Translations under genes and position numbers: made by a program
The notes under the pieces: generated by a model
What the model was told of the DNA's origin: nothing
Seen by the model: the letters and a program-made list of their open reading frames with translations, nothing else
Databases searched by the model: none
Assembly (NCBI GenBank): GCA_964525165.1
Contig: CAZGGG010000003.1
Location: 1 to 64,000 of the forward strand
Source: JAWLFI01 sp964525165
Lineage (GTDB): Bacteria; Bacteroidota; Bacteroidia; Chitinophagales; Saprospiraceae
Direction: 5' to 3'
DNA: 64,000 nucleotides
Shown: one piece after another, positions 1 through 8,955 of the stretch
How the letters are laid out: each line of letters opens with the position of its first letter
How positions within the stretch are numbered: the first letter of the stretch is position 1

Positions 1-26
1 ATTAGGAAAAGAACTGAAAAGGGCAT

Positions 27-60
27 AAAAAAAGCGCAGCAAACATGATGTTTACTGCGC
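27..60 (-). terminator. Rho-independent terminator of the tRNA-fMet gene
   Basis: Reading the minus strand, GCGCAG-t-AAACAT pairs with ATGTTT-g-CTGCGC around a very short loop (34-60). A run of seven T follows (33-27). It sits directly behind the tRNA, so it should end that transcript. Confidence 0.85.
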
Positions 61-70
61 TTTTGCTTTG

Positions 71-143
<73 letters not shown>

Positions 144-184
144 ATGTATCTTATCCCAAAGGAGATGTAAATCTTAGCGGATTG

Positions 185-214
185 CAAATATATGGATTAT
201 CTTGAACATCCAAA
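185..214 (-). promoter_or_regulatory. Bacteroidota-type promoter of the tRNA gene
   Basis: On the minus strand TTTG (214-211) is followed after 18 bases by TATATTTG (192-185). This matches the Bacteroidota housekeeping promoter consensus (TTG, about 19 bases, TAnnTTTG). The -7 element lies about 40 bases upstream of the tRNA 5' end. Confidence 0.65.
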
Positions 215-303
215 ATCTACCCCCTATTATTTTTCGAACAATGACAGTTCTTTTCATGTAATACCTTCAAAGGATTATCTTCGAGGAAACTAAAATCATT
301 AAG

Positions 304-1482
304 ATGAAAGAAGTCTATATAGTGAGTGCTGTAAGAACCCCAATGGGGAGTTTCGGAGGCGTATTATCTACATTTTCAGCGACACAATTGGGTAGTTTCG
401 CAATTAAAGGAGCTTTGGAAAAAGCTAAAGTCGATGCATCCCATGTACAGGAGGTTTTTATGGGTAATGTGGTTTCTGCCAATTTAGGTCAGGCTCCTGC
501 ACGTCAAGCAGCCTTAGGAGCAGGTATTCAGAATACAGTTCCCTCTACAACTGTCAATAAAGTGTGTGCTTCTGGAATGAAAGCCATCATGTTGGCGGCT
601 CAATCCATCATGCTTGGACATAATGATGTAGTCGTCGCCGGGGGAATGGAAAGCATGTCGAATATTCCTTTTTACCTGGATAGAGCGAGATGGGGTTACA
701 AATATGGCCATGGACAAATCATAGATGGCCTTCAAAAAGATGGGCTCACAGATGTATACGATCAAGTAGCTATGGGTGTAGCCGCTGACAACACGGCCAA
801 AGAGAAAAATATTAGCCGAGAGGAACAAGATGAATTTACAATTGCTTCCTACAACAGAGCGGCTGAGGCAACATCATCAGGTGCCTTCCGGGAAGAAATT
901 GTTTCTATTGCAGTTCCCCAAAGAAAGGGTGATGACTTAATCGTCACAGAAGATGAGGAATACAAAAAAGTAAGATTTGATAAAATACCAAGCCTGAGAC
1001 CCGTTTTTTCTAAAGACGGAACTGTGACAGCGGCCAATGCTTCTACGATCAATGATGGAGCTTCTGCTTTGATCCTTGTTAGTAAAGAAAAAATGGAAGA
1101 ATTGGGCTTACATCCCGTTGCCAAAATTTTAGGTTTTGCAGATGCGGCACATGAACCTATGTGGTTTACTACGGCACCGACTAAAGCGGCACCTATTGCA
1201 CTTCAAAGAGCAGGCTTAAGTATTGCAGATGTGGATTATTTTGAAGTGAATGAAGCCTTTGCAGTGGTCACTTTAGCCTTTAATAAAGAATTTGGGCTAT
1301 CCTCCGATAAAGTAAATGCATTTGGTGGAGCAGTTTCCTTGGGTCATCCTCTTGGAAATTCAGGTTCAAGAATCATCACCACACTCAACAATGTATTACA
1401 CCAAAAGAAAGGAGAGATTGGATGTGCCGCGATTTGTAATGGTGGTGGTGGAGCCAGCGCCATGGTGATACAGGCGTTGTAA
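304..1482 (+). CDS. atoB: Acetyl-CoA C-acetyltransferase (thiolase)
   Basis: A 392-residue thiolase II that condenses two acetyl-CoA to acetoacetyl-CoA or runs the reverse cleavage; cytosolic. All three catalytic positions are present: Cys88 in NKVCASGMKA, His348 in GHPLGNSGS and Cys378 in ICNGGGGASA. The length is normal for the family. It stands alone, with a strong terminator behind it, and faces the convergent polysaccharide genes. It could serve ketone-body or polyhydroxyalkanoate metabolism, beta-oxidation or mevalonate synthesis; no neighbour decides which. The ATG at 304 gives the expected N-terminus KEVYIVSAVRTPMG. Confidence 0.93.
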   Translation: MKEVYIVSAVRTPMGSFGGVLSTFSATQLGSFAIKGALEKAKVDASHVQEVFMGNVVSANLGQAPARQAALGAGIQNTVPSTTVNKVCASGMKAIMLAAQSIMLGHNDVVVAGGMESMSNIPFYLDRARWGYKYGHGQIIDGLQKDGLTDVYDQVAMGVAADNTAKEKNISREEQDEFTIASYNRAAEATSSGAFREEIVSIAVPQRKGDDLIVTEDEEYKKVRFDKIPSLRPVFSKDGTVTAANASTINDGASALILVSKEKMEELGLHPVAKILGFADAAHEPMWFTTAPTKAAPIALQRAGLSIADVDYFEVNEAFAVVTLAFNKEFGLSSDKVNAFGGAVSLGHPLGNSGSRIITTLNNVLHQKKGEIGCAAICNGGGGASAMVIQAL

Positions 1483-1506
1483 CAGGACTTAAAATAAGTA
1501 ATATTC

Positions 1507-1547
1507 AATACTGTCTGAACGCTCATGTTCAGGCAGTATTTTTTTTG
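1507..1547 (+). terminator. Rho-independent terminator after atoB
   Basis: AATACTG-t-CTGAAC pairs with GTTCAG-g-CAGTATT around loop gctcat (1507-1540), followed by T-rich sequence. It lies between two convergent genes. Confidence 0.88.
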
Positions 1548-1563
1548 CCGAAAGGCAATTGAA

Positions 1564-2982
1564 TTACTGACCTTTTCCTTGAATCAGAACCAGCAGGGTG
1601 TAGAATAGAATTTTCACGTCAAGAGCAAGAGACATATTTTCGATATATAACAGATCGTATTTCAGTCTCTGAATCATTTGCTCCACAGAGGAAGCATACC
1701 CATATTTTACTTGCCCCCAAGAGGTAATGCCGGGACGAACTTTCAACAAGTGCTTGAAGTGGGGAGCCTGCTGCTCAATTTTTTGAATAAAATAGGCTCT
1801 TTCCGGGCGGGGACCGACTAAAGACATTTCTCCCACCAATACATTCCAAAATTGAGGGATTTCATCTAAACGCCATTTTCGCATCGTTTTCCCCCAGCTC
1901 GTACAGCGGTCATCATCCTCGGAGCTCAATTGAGGCCCTAACTTTTCAGCATTTGTATACATTGATCGGAACTTCACAATCTTGAAAGGCTTACCATTCA
2001 TACCCACCCTCTCTTGTTTGTAGAAGATGGGGCCCGGTGATGACATTTTCACTCTCAAAGCCACATATACGTATAAAGGGAACAATAGAATCATACCAAT
2101 AATAGAAACGACAATATCTATAGCCCTTTTGGTGATTTGTTGCCAACGAGGCATTAGTTCTCTTTGAATCTCAATCAAAGGAGTACCGTAGACGTGATTC
2201 ATTTTGACAGACCCCAGCATAATGTCATACATATCCGGAATGATTTTCACTAAAACCTGATCGTCGAAATCAAAAAGCAGATCCAGAATTCGCTTGAGTT
2301 TACCATGATCCGATGTTTCTATGGCAATGAGTGCTTCTTCGATTTCATAATTTTTGATGATATCCGGTAGGTCATTATACTTACCCAGACATTCCAAATC
2401 CTGCCCTAACTCAGCAGTCCCTTCCCCGTTGGCTAAAACAAATCCCACGAATTGATGACCACTCTTTTTCCGACCTAAAATCAGTTCATCAAATAAAACC
2501 TTCGCATTCTGGTTGCCGCCCACTATGATGGTTTTATAGGCGACCTTGCCGGACTTTAAGCGTCGACTGGCCCATGTCAGCAAGGTCATTCGGGCTGTAG
2601 CAGTTAAGATGAAATGAATCGAAAATAGCGTAAAAAAAGACTGATAGTAGGTTCTGTAATCTGCAACCAGATCGTCTAAGATTAATAAAAAGAATAAGAA
2701 CAAGGTCCCCAAAAAAGTATGCCAGAACGTTTTTACCAAAACAGCCAATCTGGATAAACGGTACAGATCCCTGTAACTATCTGTAATCATGTACAGCAGA
2801 ATCCAACCGAAAGGAATAATGGCCAGCCCCATATATAATTGCCGGTCATCCCACATACTGGCGCCCAAGGTGCCAAGTTCCATTTTCTTTCGAATGGCAT
2901 AAAATAGGGCCCATGCCAGGATTGCCATAAAGTAATCCAGGAGGCCATATAAAATGATATCTTTTCTCCTTTGTCCGAGCAT
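1564..2982 (-). CDS. Polyprenyl glycosylphosphotransferase (WcaJ/CpsE type)
   Basis: 472-residue membrane enzyme that transfers a sugar-1-phosphate onto undecaprenyl phosphate, the first step of exopolysaccharide or O-antigen repeat assembly. Residues about 8-135 hold four hydrophobic segments. A Rossmann-like domain follows (about 145-260, starting YKTIIVGGN). After a fifth membrane segment (about 280-305) comes the catalytic bacterial sugar-transferase domain with PGPIFYKQERVG, KFRSM, RLDEIPQFWNVL and SLVGPRPE. The family's usual full-length architecture is intact. The start codon overlaps the stop of the upstream lipoprotein gene by one base, implying translational coupling. Which sugar is transferred cannot be told from sequence. 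Confidence 0.9.
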   Translation of the reverse strand: MLGQRRKDIILYGLLDYFMAILAWALFYAIRKKMELGTLGASMWDDRQLYMGLAIIPFGWILLYMITDSYRDLYRLSRLAVLVKTFWHTFLGTLFLFFLLILDDLVADYRTYYQSFFTLFSIHFILTATARMTLLTWASRRLKSGKVAYKTIIVGGNQNAKVLFDELILGRKKSGHQFVGFVLANGEGTAELGQDLECLGKYNDLPDIIKNYEIEEALIAIETSDHGKLKRILDLLFDFDDQVLVKIIPDMYDIMLGSVKMNHVYGTPLIEIQRELMPRWQQITKRAIDIVVSIIGMILLFPLYVYVALRVKMSSPGPIFYKQERVGMNGKPFKIVKFRSMYTNAEKLGPQLSSEDDDRCTSWGKTMRKWRLDEIPQFWNVLVGEMSLVGPRPERAYFIQKIEQQAPHFKHLLKVRPGITSWGQVKYGYASSVEQMIQRLKYDLLYIENMSLALDVKILFYTLLVLIQGKGQ

Positions 2983-3839
2983 TAAAAATGAACCAATTTG
3001 ACATTATCAATAAAGGTCTCCCCTTCTGTCGCACTGGATAATCTTTGATCAAGATCCACTCTGAAGATAATATTTGCCAATCGAAGATCGTCTCCTAAAA
3101 ATTCTTCAGTAAACTCTACATAGACTTTTTTCCATTCTTCTTGTGGGAGTAAAGTAACTTTAAGAAAGTTAAAGTTTTCCCCATCATTGGCGATTCCGAA
3201 GTATCCCACAGTCAAAGGAACATTTGATTTGAAATCAAATTCCAGATAAGCTTGTGGACCATCTTCAAAGAAAGGGCCAAAGGATTGCGCCGTGGCCACA
3301 ACTGCAGAAGGAAATTCTTCATTTACTCTGATCAATCCTGCTCTCCCCCCCGACCGAACGGTTTCGCTCTGGGTCACCAAGCGGGTTGTATCATCCTCAT
3401 CTAAATCCAACGTAAAAATATTTCCGGATTCAAAATCTTCCACGAATGAGAATTTGGTTCTCTCGTCGTAAATCGTCTCCGGTTCAATGGTGATTTCAGA
3501 GGATCCATCTGCATTCACTATAAATGTATCCGGTTCGTACAAAAAATATATGTCCGGAAAAAAAGTATTTCCATTTTCACGGATGCCGGGAAAGACTACG
3601 ATTTGTTTTTCTCCTGTCCCAATTAAGGGAACCTGAGCCGGAAGTTCAAAAGCTCCGAGTAATTCATTATTATCGTACACCCACACATCTCTAATGTCCG
3701 AAGTGTTTGCCCCTTGATCGCCAAAGGTTGTAAATTCAAAAGGAGCGATATTGAGATAGGTAGGGACTTCTGCTTCCCAGATATCCCCGCCACAGGAGGC
3801 TATTAAAAGGGCGCTTATCAGAATTAATATTTTTCTCAT
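2982..3839 (-). CDS. Predicted outer-membrane or periplasmic lipoprotein, unknown function
   Basis: 285 residues from ATG 3839 (an upstream start at 3869 would put ten extra residues before the signal). The N-terminus MRKILILISALLIASCGGD is a clear lipoprotein signal with lipobox IASC. The rest is acidic and beta-rich. Residues about 130-285 look like a carbohydrate-binding or jelly-roll fold (FVEDFESGNIF near the start of that part and FIDNVKLVHF at the end, the usual closing strand of such domains). The gene is wedged between an oxidoreductase and a polyprenyl glycosyltransferase with one-base overlaps on both sides. A role in polysaccharide export or surface attachment is plausible but not shown. 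I do not recognise a named family. Confidence 0.75.
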   Translation of the reverse strand: MRKILILISALLIASCGGDIWEAEVPTYLNIAPFEFTTFGDQGANTSDIRDVWVYDNNELLGAFELPAQVPLIGTGEKQIVVFPGIRENGNTFFPDIYFLYEPDTFIVNADGSSEITIEPETIYDERTKFSFVEDFESGNIFTLDLDEDDTTRLVTQSETVRSGGRAGLIRVNEEFPSAVVATAQSFGPFFEDGPQAYLEFDFKSNVPLTVGYFGIANDGENFNFLKVTLLPQEEWKKVYVEFTEEFLGDDLRLANIIFRVDLDQRLSSATEGETFIDNVKLVHF

Positions 3840-4807
3840 TACTGATGTACATTCTCTTCCATAATCCAATAAGCCAATTCCAGGGCTGCTACCCCATCTT
3901 CCACACCTACTAAAGGAGCTGTGTGATTCATAATTGCTTCCGCAAATGTAGATAATTCCTCCTCAATGGCGTTGACCGGTTTAACCTCAGGAATACTCAC
4001 ATCTATGTGTTTTTTCCCATTGTAGGTGTCGAGCTCGAATGTCTGCCTAGAAGAGCTTTGAGCATCGGCTTCATCGAGTAAACGAACGATTTCCGACTTT
4101 CGCTCCAAAAAATCCATACTGATGTAAGCATTGGATTGAAAAACCCGGAGTTTACGCATTTGCTTCAGGGAAATTCGGCTGGCCGTCAAATTCACAACGC
4201 ACCCATTTTCAAATTGAATCCTTGCGTTGCAAATATCATGAGACTTGCTCACAATAGATACTCCATGGCTTTGAACTTCTACGGGTTTGGAGTCTGTAAG
4301 ATGCAGTATGAGGTCTAAGTCATGAATCATCAGGTCCAGGACCACAGAAACATCCGTCCCTCTTGGATTAAAAGTTGCCAATCGATGCCCCTCAATAAAT
4401 GCCGGTTGTACTTTTAAGTTCTTTAAAGATAAAAATGCAGGGTTAAACCTTTCTACATGTCCCACCTGCAAAGTCACACCACTTTCTTGAACAGCCTTCT
4501 GCAAGCGTTTTGCCTCCTCCAAGGTGTGCGTTATGGGCTTTTCCAGAAACACATGCTTACCGGCTTCAATAGCTTTCATGGCCAATTCAAAATGTGAAGG
4601 CGTAGGTGTCACAATATCAATAGCGTCAGACACTTCCAACAAATCCTCTAAAGAGTCGAAAACCTTATAATCTGAAGCTTCTGCCTCTTTGCATGCATCG
4701 GGATTTGCATCATAAACACCCATAAAATCAATATGGGGTACATTCACAGCGCACTTCGCATGAATTTTACCCAAATGACCAAAGCCAACCAATCCCAATT
4801 TTATCAT
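3839..4807 (-). CDS. Gfo/Idh/MocA-family NAD(P)-dependent sugar oxidoreductase
   Basis: 322 residues. An N-terminal Rossmann fold begins at LGLVGFGHLGKIH; the family signature EKP occurs in FLEKPITHTLEEAK (about residue 93) and the second domain contains GHVERFNPAF. The GHVERFNP pattern is typical of the branch acting on UDP-N-acetylglucosamine-type substrates (3-dehydrogenases such as GnnA/WbpB), so a nucleotide-sugar substrate is likely; that specificity is inferred. It is the first enzyme in a minus-strand run leading into the lipoprotein and glycosylphosphotransferase genes, which supports a role in making a modified sugar for a surface glycan or lipid A. Confidence 0.85.
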   Translation of the reverse strand: MIKLGLVGFGHLGKIHAKCAVNVPHIDFMGVYDANPDACKEAEASDYKVFDSLEDLLEVSDAIDIVTPTPSHFELAMKAIEAGKHVFLEKPITHTLEEAKRLQKAVQESGVTLQVGHVERFNPAFLSLKNLKVQPAFIEGHRLATFNPRGTDVSVVLDLMIHDLDLILHLTDSKPVEVQSHGVSIVSKSHDICNARIQFENGCVVNLTASRISLKQMRKLRVFQSNAYISMDFLERKSEIVRLLDEADAQSSSRQTFELDTYNGKKHIDVSIPEVKPVNAIEEELSTFAEAIMNHTAPLVGVEDGVAALELAYWIMEENVHQ

Positions 4808-4809
4808 AA

Positions 4810-5106
4810 TTAAAGTACTTTTTGTATCAGTAGCCCCAAAACTAATGTAACTAAGAACAAACTAAACATGATGCGTGCACTTTGTCTCACCAATCGACTA
4901 AAAGTTTCAATCTCCTGAACATGGTCCGGATATCGGCTGTGCACTTCTTTTTTCCGCTTTTGATCGTTAAAAATGTATGTCCATGGGAAGCTAACATTAT
5001 GTTTCGTCAGCTGCCTCATGCTTTTCAATATCCTTGCTCTTGAGAACACATTAAAAAAGAGCATTGACACTACCAAAGCGATTATCAGAATAAGCAAAAA
5101 ATCCAT
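4810..5106 (-). CDS. Small membrane protein, unknown function
   Basis: 98 residues with one hydrophobic helix at each end (about 2-22 and 77-96) and a basic middle part (SRARILKSMRQLTKHN, KRKKEVHSRYPD). No signal peptide and no recognised family. It starts one base after the alaS stop and ends two bases before the oxidoreductase start, so it is almost certainly co-transcribed with them. Confidence 0.6.
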   Translation of the reverse strand: MDFLLILIIALVVSMLFFNVFSRARILKSMRQLTKHNVSFPWTYIFNDQKRKKEVHSRYPDHVQEIETFSRLVRQSARIMFSLFLVTLVLGLLIQKVL

Positions 5107-5107
5107 A

Positions 5108-7738
5108 TCAAAGGTTCAATATCTCTTTGGCTGTTTCCAATGCCTTTTCGATACCTGCTGGATCAGAACCTCCGGCCGAGGCAAAAAAGGCCTGGCCTCC
5201 ACCTCCTCCTTTGATATGAGAGGCAAGATCGCGAATCATGTTTCCGGCATGTAATCCGAGCTTCTCTGTGAGATCCTTTTCGATGGCAATAATTAATTGT
5301 GGTTTGCCAGAGATATTGGCTCCTAAAACAATGACTGCATTTTCTACCACTTCCAATAGCTGATATGCTAAATCTTTTAAGGTTTTAGCATTTTGAACCG
5401 GCGCATTTGCGATAATAGCGTTAAAGCCTTCCCCTTTCAGGACATCTTTGATCAAATCATCTTTGAGCCCACTCGCTTTTTGTTGCTGGAGCTTCTCTAT
5501 TTGCTTCTTGAGTTGTTTGTTTTCCTCTTGTAGACTCTCTACTGCACTGACAGCAGACTTAGGGTGTTTCAAAGAGGCTTTAATATCTTCGAGTTCCTGC
5601 AATTTTCCATGGACATATACATCTGCTGCTTCAGCAGTTACCGCTTCAATTCTTCGGACTCCGGAGGCTACAGAAGTTTCTGAAACTATGCGCAAATGTC
5701 CAATCTGACCTGTAGCAGGCACGTGGCACCCACCACATAATTCAATGGAATAATCAGGATCGAAGGTGATCATTCGTACATGTTCTCCATATTTTTCGCC
5801 AAATAACATCATTGCGCCTGCTTCCTTAGCCTCCTCAATGGCAATGGAACGAGCTTCTTGTCGAGGGATATTGGCCCTAATCTTTTCGTTTACAATTTGC
5901 TCCACCTTAGCGACCTCTTCATCGGTCATCTTTTGAAAATGGCTAAAATCAAATCGCAAATAGTCCGGTGCTACCAGGGACCCTTTTTGCTGCACATGCT
6001 CCCCAAGCACATTCCGCAATGCTGCGTGCAAAAGATGCGTGGCCGAGTGATTATTCTCAATTTTACTTCTTCGTGCTGCATCCACTTTTGCGGAAGCAAA
6101 AGATTCCACTTTTTCAGGCAGGTGATCAATGGTGTGTATGATCAGTTCGTTTTCTTTTTGAGTATCCAGGACTTTCACTTCTTCACCATTAAAGCTAAGA
6201 ATGCCGGTATCTCCTACTTGTCCTCCGCCTTCAGCATAGAAAGGCGTTTTATCCAGGACCATTTGCAATTGATTGCCTTTCTTGGTGCGTACAGTTCTGT
6301 ATTTAGCCACTTGAATTCCTTCCAGATACAACTGGTCATATCCAACGAACTCTACTCCTTTCTGATCTCGCAACTCCACCCAATCACCCACCTTTTGGTG
6401 TGCATCTTTTCTAGATCGATCCTTCTGTTGTTGCAAAGAATCGTTAAATCCTTCTTCATCCACTATAGCTCCGGCTTCCTGAGCAATCAAGCGCGTCAAA
6501 TCAATTGGAAATCCGAAAGTATCATATAGTTCAAAAGCATCTTCGCCTGATATTTGTGTACCTTCTGAAAGGTTCATCAGTTCTAATTTCTTCAAACCAT
6601 CCGCCAGTGTCTTTAGAAAGCTCTTTTCTTCTTCCTGAATTACATTTCGAATAAAATCTTCCTGAGCCGACAATTCCGGAAAAGTATCTCCAAAATGCTT
6701 CGCCAAAAGGCCTACCATATCATATAATAATGGCTGCTTTCTGTCCAGAAAAGAATAATAATATCGAACCGCTCTTCTTAATATTCGCCGGATAACATAT
6801 CCGGCACCTGTATTGCTGGGCATAGCCCCATCTGCAATCGCAAAACTGACTGCTCTCAAATGATCGACAATGACTCTGAAGGCGGTATCTGTTTTCGCTT
6901 CCTTGCCATACAGACCTTTGTAGGAAACGTCTGTTTGCTCTTCCAAATATTGAATGAATGGGCTAAAAACATCCGTCTCATAGTTGGACTGCTTTGATTG
7001 CAGCACCATACATAGCCGTTCAAATCCCATTCCTGTATCTACGTGCTTTGCAGATAGCGGCTTTAGAATTCCGTCTTCCATCCTTTGATATTGTATAAAC
7101 ACCAAATTCCAGATCTCAATCACTAAAGGATGGTCCATATTGACTAAGTCCGCACCATTTTGGGCAGTTCTTTCTGCAGGAGAACGCAAGTCTACATGAA
7201 TCTCAGAACAGGGGCCACAAGGACCTGTATCGCCCATCTCCCAGAAATTATCCTTTTTGCCGAATTCAAGAATGCGTTCCGCAGGTAAAAATTTCGCCCA
7301 AATGTCTTTTGCCTCTTTATCTAAAGGCACCTCATCTTCTACAGCTCCTTCAAAAACTGTCACATATATGCGATCTGCATCTACCCCATAGACTTCAGTG
7401 AGTAATTCCCAAGCCCAAGAAATGGCTTCCTCTTTAAAGTAATCACCGAAAGACCAGTTTCCCAACATTTCAAACATCGTATGATGGTAGCTATCCAAAC
7501 CCACCTCTTCGAGATCATTATGCTTACCGGAGACCCTCAGGCACTTTTGTGTATCCGCAATTCGGGGATACTCCGGATCCTGATTCCCCAGAAAATAGTC
7601 TTTAAACTGGTTCATACCCGCATTGGTAAACAATAGAGAGGGGTCATTTTGGTTGACCATGGGAGCAGAAGAGACGATTTTATGCTGTTTTGATTCAAAA
7701 AAATCAAAAAAAGTCTGACGAATCTTTTTACTATTCAT
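5108..7738 (-). CDS. alaS: Alanine--tRNA ligase
   Basis: Full-length 876-residue AlaRS that charges tRNA-Ala. The N-terminal class II aminoacylation core begins KIRQTFFDFFESKQHK and contains GDTGPCGPCSEIHVD. The editing domain carries the zinc-binding HSATHLLHAAL and ELCGGCHVPATG motifs, and the C-terminal DHHA1 domain holds the glycine-rich stretch KGGGGGQAFFASAGG. The start at 7738 matches family N-termini. Its divergent neighbour is the M23 peptidase gene, with 233 bases between them. Confidence 0.97.
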   Translation of the reverse strand: MNSKKIRQTFFDFFESKQHKIVSSAPMVNQNDPSLLFTNAGMNQFKDYFLGNQDPEYPRIADTQKCLRVSGKHNDLEEVGLDSYHHTMFEMLGNWSFGDYFKEEAISWAWELLTEVYGVDADRIYVTVFEGAVEDEVPLDKEAKDIWAKFLPAERILEFGKKDNFWEMGDTGPCGPCSEIHVDLRSPAERTAQNGADLVNMDHPLVIEIWNLVFIQYQRMEDGILKPLSAKHVDTGMGFERLCMVLQSKQSNYETDVFSPFIQYLEEQTDVSYKGLYGKEAKTDTAFRVIVDHLRAVSFAIADGAMPSNTGAGYVIRRILRRAVRYYYSFLDRKQPLLYDMVGLLAKHFGDTFPELSAQEDFIRNVIQEEEKSFLKTLADGLKKLELMNLSEGTQISGEDAFELYDTFGFPIDLTRLIAQEAGAIVDEEGFNDSLQQQKDRSRKDAHQKVGDWVELRDQKGVEFVGYDQLYLEGIQVAKYRTVRTKKGNQLQMVLDKTPFYAEGGGQVGDTGILSFNGEEVKVLDTQKENELIIHTIDHLPEKVESFASAKVDAARRSKIENNHSATHLLHAALRNVLGEHVQQKGSLVAPDYLRFDFSHFQKMTDEEVAKVEQIVNEKIRANIPRQEARSIAIEEAKEAGAMMLFGEKYGEHVRMITFDPDYSIELCGGCHVPATGQIGHLRIVSETSVASGVRRIEAVTAEAADVYVHGKLQELEDIKASLKHPKSAVSAVESLQEENKQLKKQIEKLQQQKASGLKDDLIKDVLKGEGFNAIIANAPVQNAKTLKDLAYQLLEVVENAVIVLGANISGKPQLIIAIEKDLTEKLGLHAGNMIRDLASHIKGGGGGQAFFASAGGSDPAGIEKALETAKEILNL

Positions 7739-7861
7739 ATGACAATTGTTTCTAATTTATTAACCAAAGATTGCTAACACTTTAGGCATCATATTTTTAT
7801 TTTCTATGATATAACTTTATGGCTCACAACTTATTAAGACTCCATTGTGTTAACAATTAAA

Positions 7862-7893
7862 TTTGGACAACACATCATACAGTGTTATTTTTG
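7862..7893 (+). promoter_or_regulatory. Bacteroidota-type promoter for the M23 peptidase gene
   Basis: TTTG (7862-7865), 20 bases, TATTTTTG (7886-7893): a full match to the Bacteroidota promoter pattern. It lies about 80 bases upstream of the start codon at 7972. The rest of the 7739-7971 intergenic stretch is AT-rich; I see no convincing second promoter for alaS in it. Confidence 0.6.
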
Positions 7894-7971
7894 AACGTTG
7901 AATTCCACATGCAAATAAACAATCCTTTGTTGGATTTTTTATAATTGGGAAGCAGATTTGAAGGCAGTCGA

Positions 7972-8955
7972 ATGAAAAGACAGAAATACGTTTACAATCC
8001 GAAAACGCTGCAATTTGAGAAAGTTAGCTTAAGCGCTCAAACAATTGTATCAAGGATTTTTGCTGGTTTAGGTATTACCCTCCTGGCAGGGATTGTAATC
8101 GCTTCACTCTTTTACACCTACTTTCCTTCTCCACAAGAGGAATCGCTCAAAAAGGAACTTGCACAACTTGAGCTCAATTACGAGCAATTAAACCAGGAAA
8201 TCAATACGCTTACTGATGTCGTTTCGAATATTAAAGAAAGAGATGAAGGGGTGTATGGATTAATGTTAGGCGTTGACCCTATTGACCCATCCATCTGGCA
8301 AGGGGGTACCGGGGGCCACATTCATTCTCCCAGCTTCAAAGATATTGGAGAAAGTGGTGAAATCATCAAAGCCACCAAAGATAAATTAGGGAAATTGGAA
8401 AGACAGGTAGTCCTCTTTTCAAAGTCTTTGGATAATGTGGAAGATCTTGCTTTAGAAAAGAGTGACAGATTAATCTCCATTCCTAGTATCAAGCCTGTCA
8501 GAGAAGATAAACTCAAGAGAGAGATGATTTTGATGTCGGGTTATGGAATGCGCATGCACCCGGTTCATCATATAATGAAGATGCATACAGGCTTAGATTT
8601 CACCTGTCCCGTAGGTACTGTCGTCAGAGCTACCGGACAGGGTGTCATTGAAAAAGTAGAAATACGCCGTACGGGATATGGTAAGAATATCATTATTGAT
8701 CACGGCTATGGTTACAAAACCAGGTATGCACACTTAAGTGAAATAGATGTCAAGGTTGGTGATCAAGTAGAGAAAGGTCAGGCCATCGGTAAGGTAGGAA
8801 ATACAGGAACGAGTACGGCTCCACACCTACATTATGAAGTCATTCATAATGGTAAGCATGTTGATCCTATTGACTTCTGTCTGGATGGATTATCTCCTGC
8901 CGAATACTCTGATTTGGTGCAACAAGCAAGTAAGTCTACCCAATCTTTTGACTAA
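7972..8955 (+). CDS. Membrane-anchored M23-family murein endopeptidase
   Basis: 327 residues from ATG 7972. A short cytoplasmic N-terminus, one membrane helix (about residues 29-52), a coiled coil (about 57-95, EESLKKELAQLELNYEQL) and a C-terminal LytM/M23 domain (about 185-305). The zinc and catalytic motifs are complete: HTGLDF (HxxxD) and HLHYE (HxH). M23 enzymes of this layout cut cell-wall cross-links or regulate division amidases; with intact ligands this one is probably active. The start at 7945 was rejected because 7972 gives the usual MKRQKYVYNPKTLQFEK beginning. It overlaps the next gene by one base. Confidence 0.9.
   Translation: MKRQKYVYNPKTLQFEKVSLSAQTIVSRIFAGLGITLLAGIVIASLFYTYFPSPQEESLKKELAQLELNYEQLNQEINTLTDVVSNIKERDEGVYGLMLGVDPIDPSIWQGGTGGHIHSPSFKDIGESGEIIKATKDKLGKLERQVVLFSKSLDNVEDLALEKSDRLISIPSIKPVREDKLKREMILMSGYGMRMHPVHHIMKMHTGLDFTCPVGTVVRATGQGVIEKVEIRRTGYGKNIIIDHGYGYKTRYAHLSEIDVKVGDQVEKGQAIGKVGNTGTSTAPHLHYEVIHNGKHVDPIDFCLDGLSPAEYSDLVQQASKSTQSFD

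Noticed and set aside
514..1124. Minus-strand reading frames inside atoB
   Set aside because: Shadows of the thiolase gene; no family pattern and no independent signals. The same holds for the many other antisense frames in the window.
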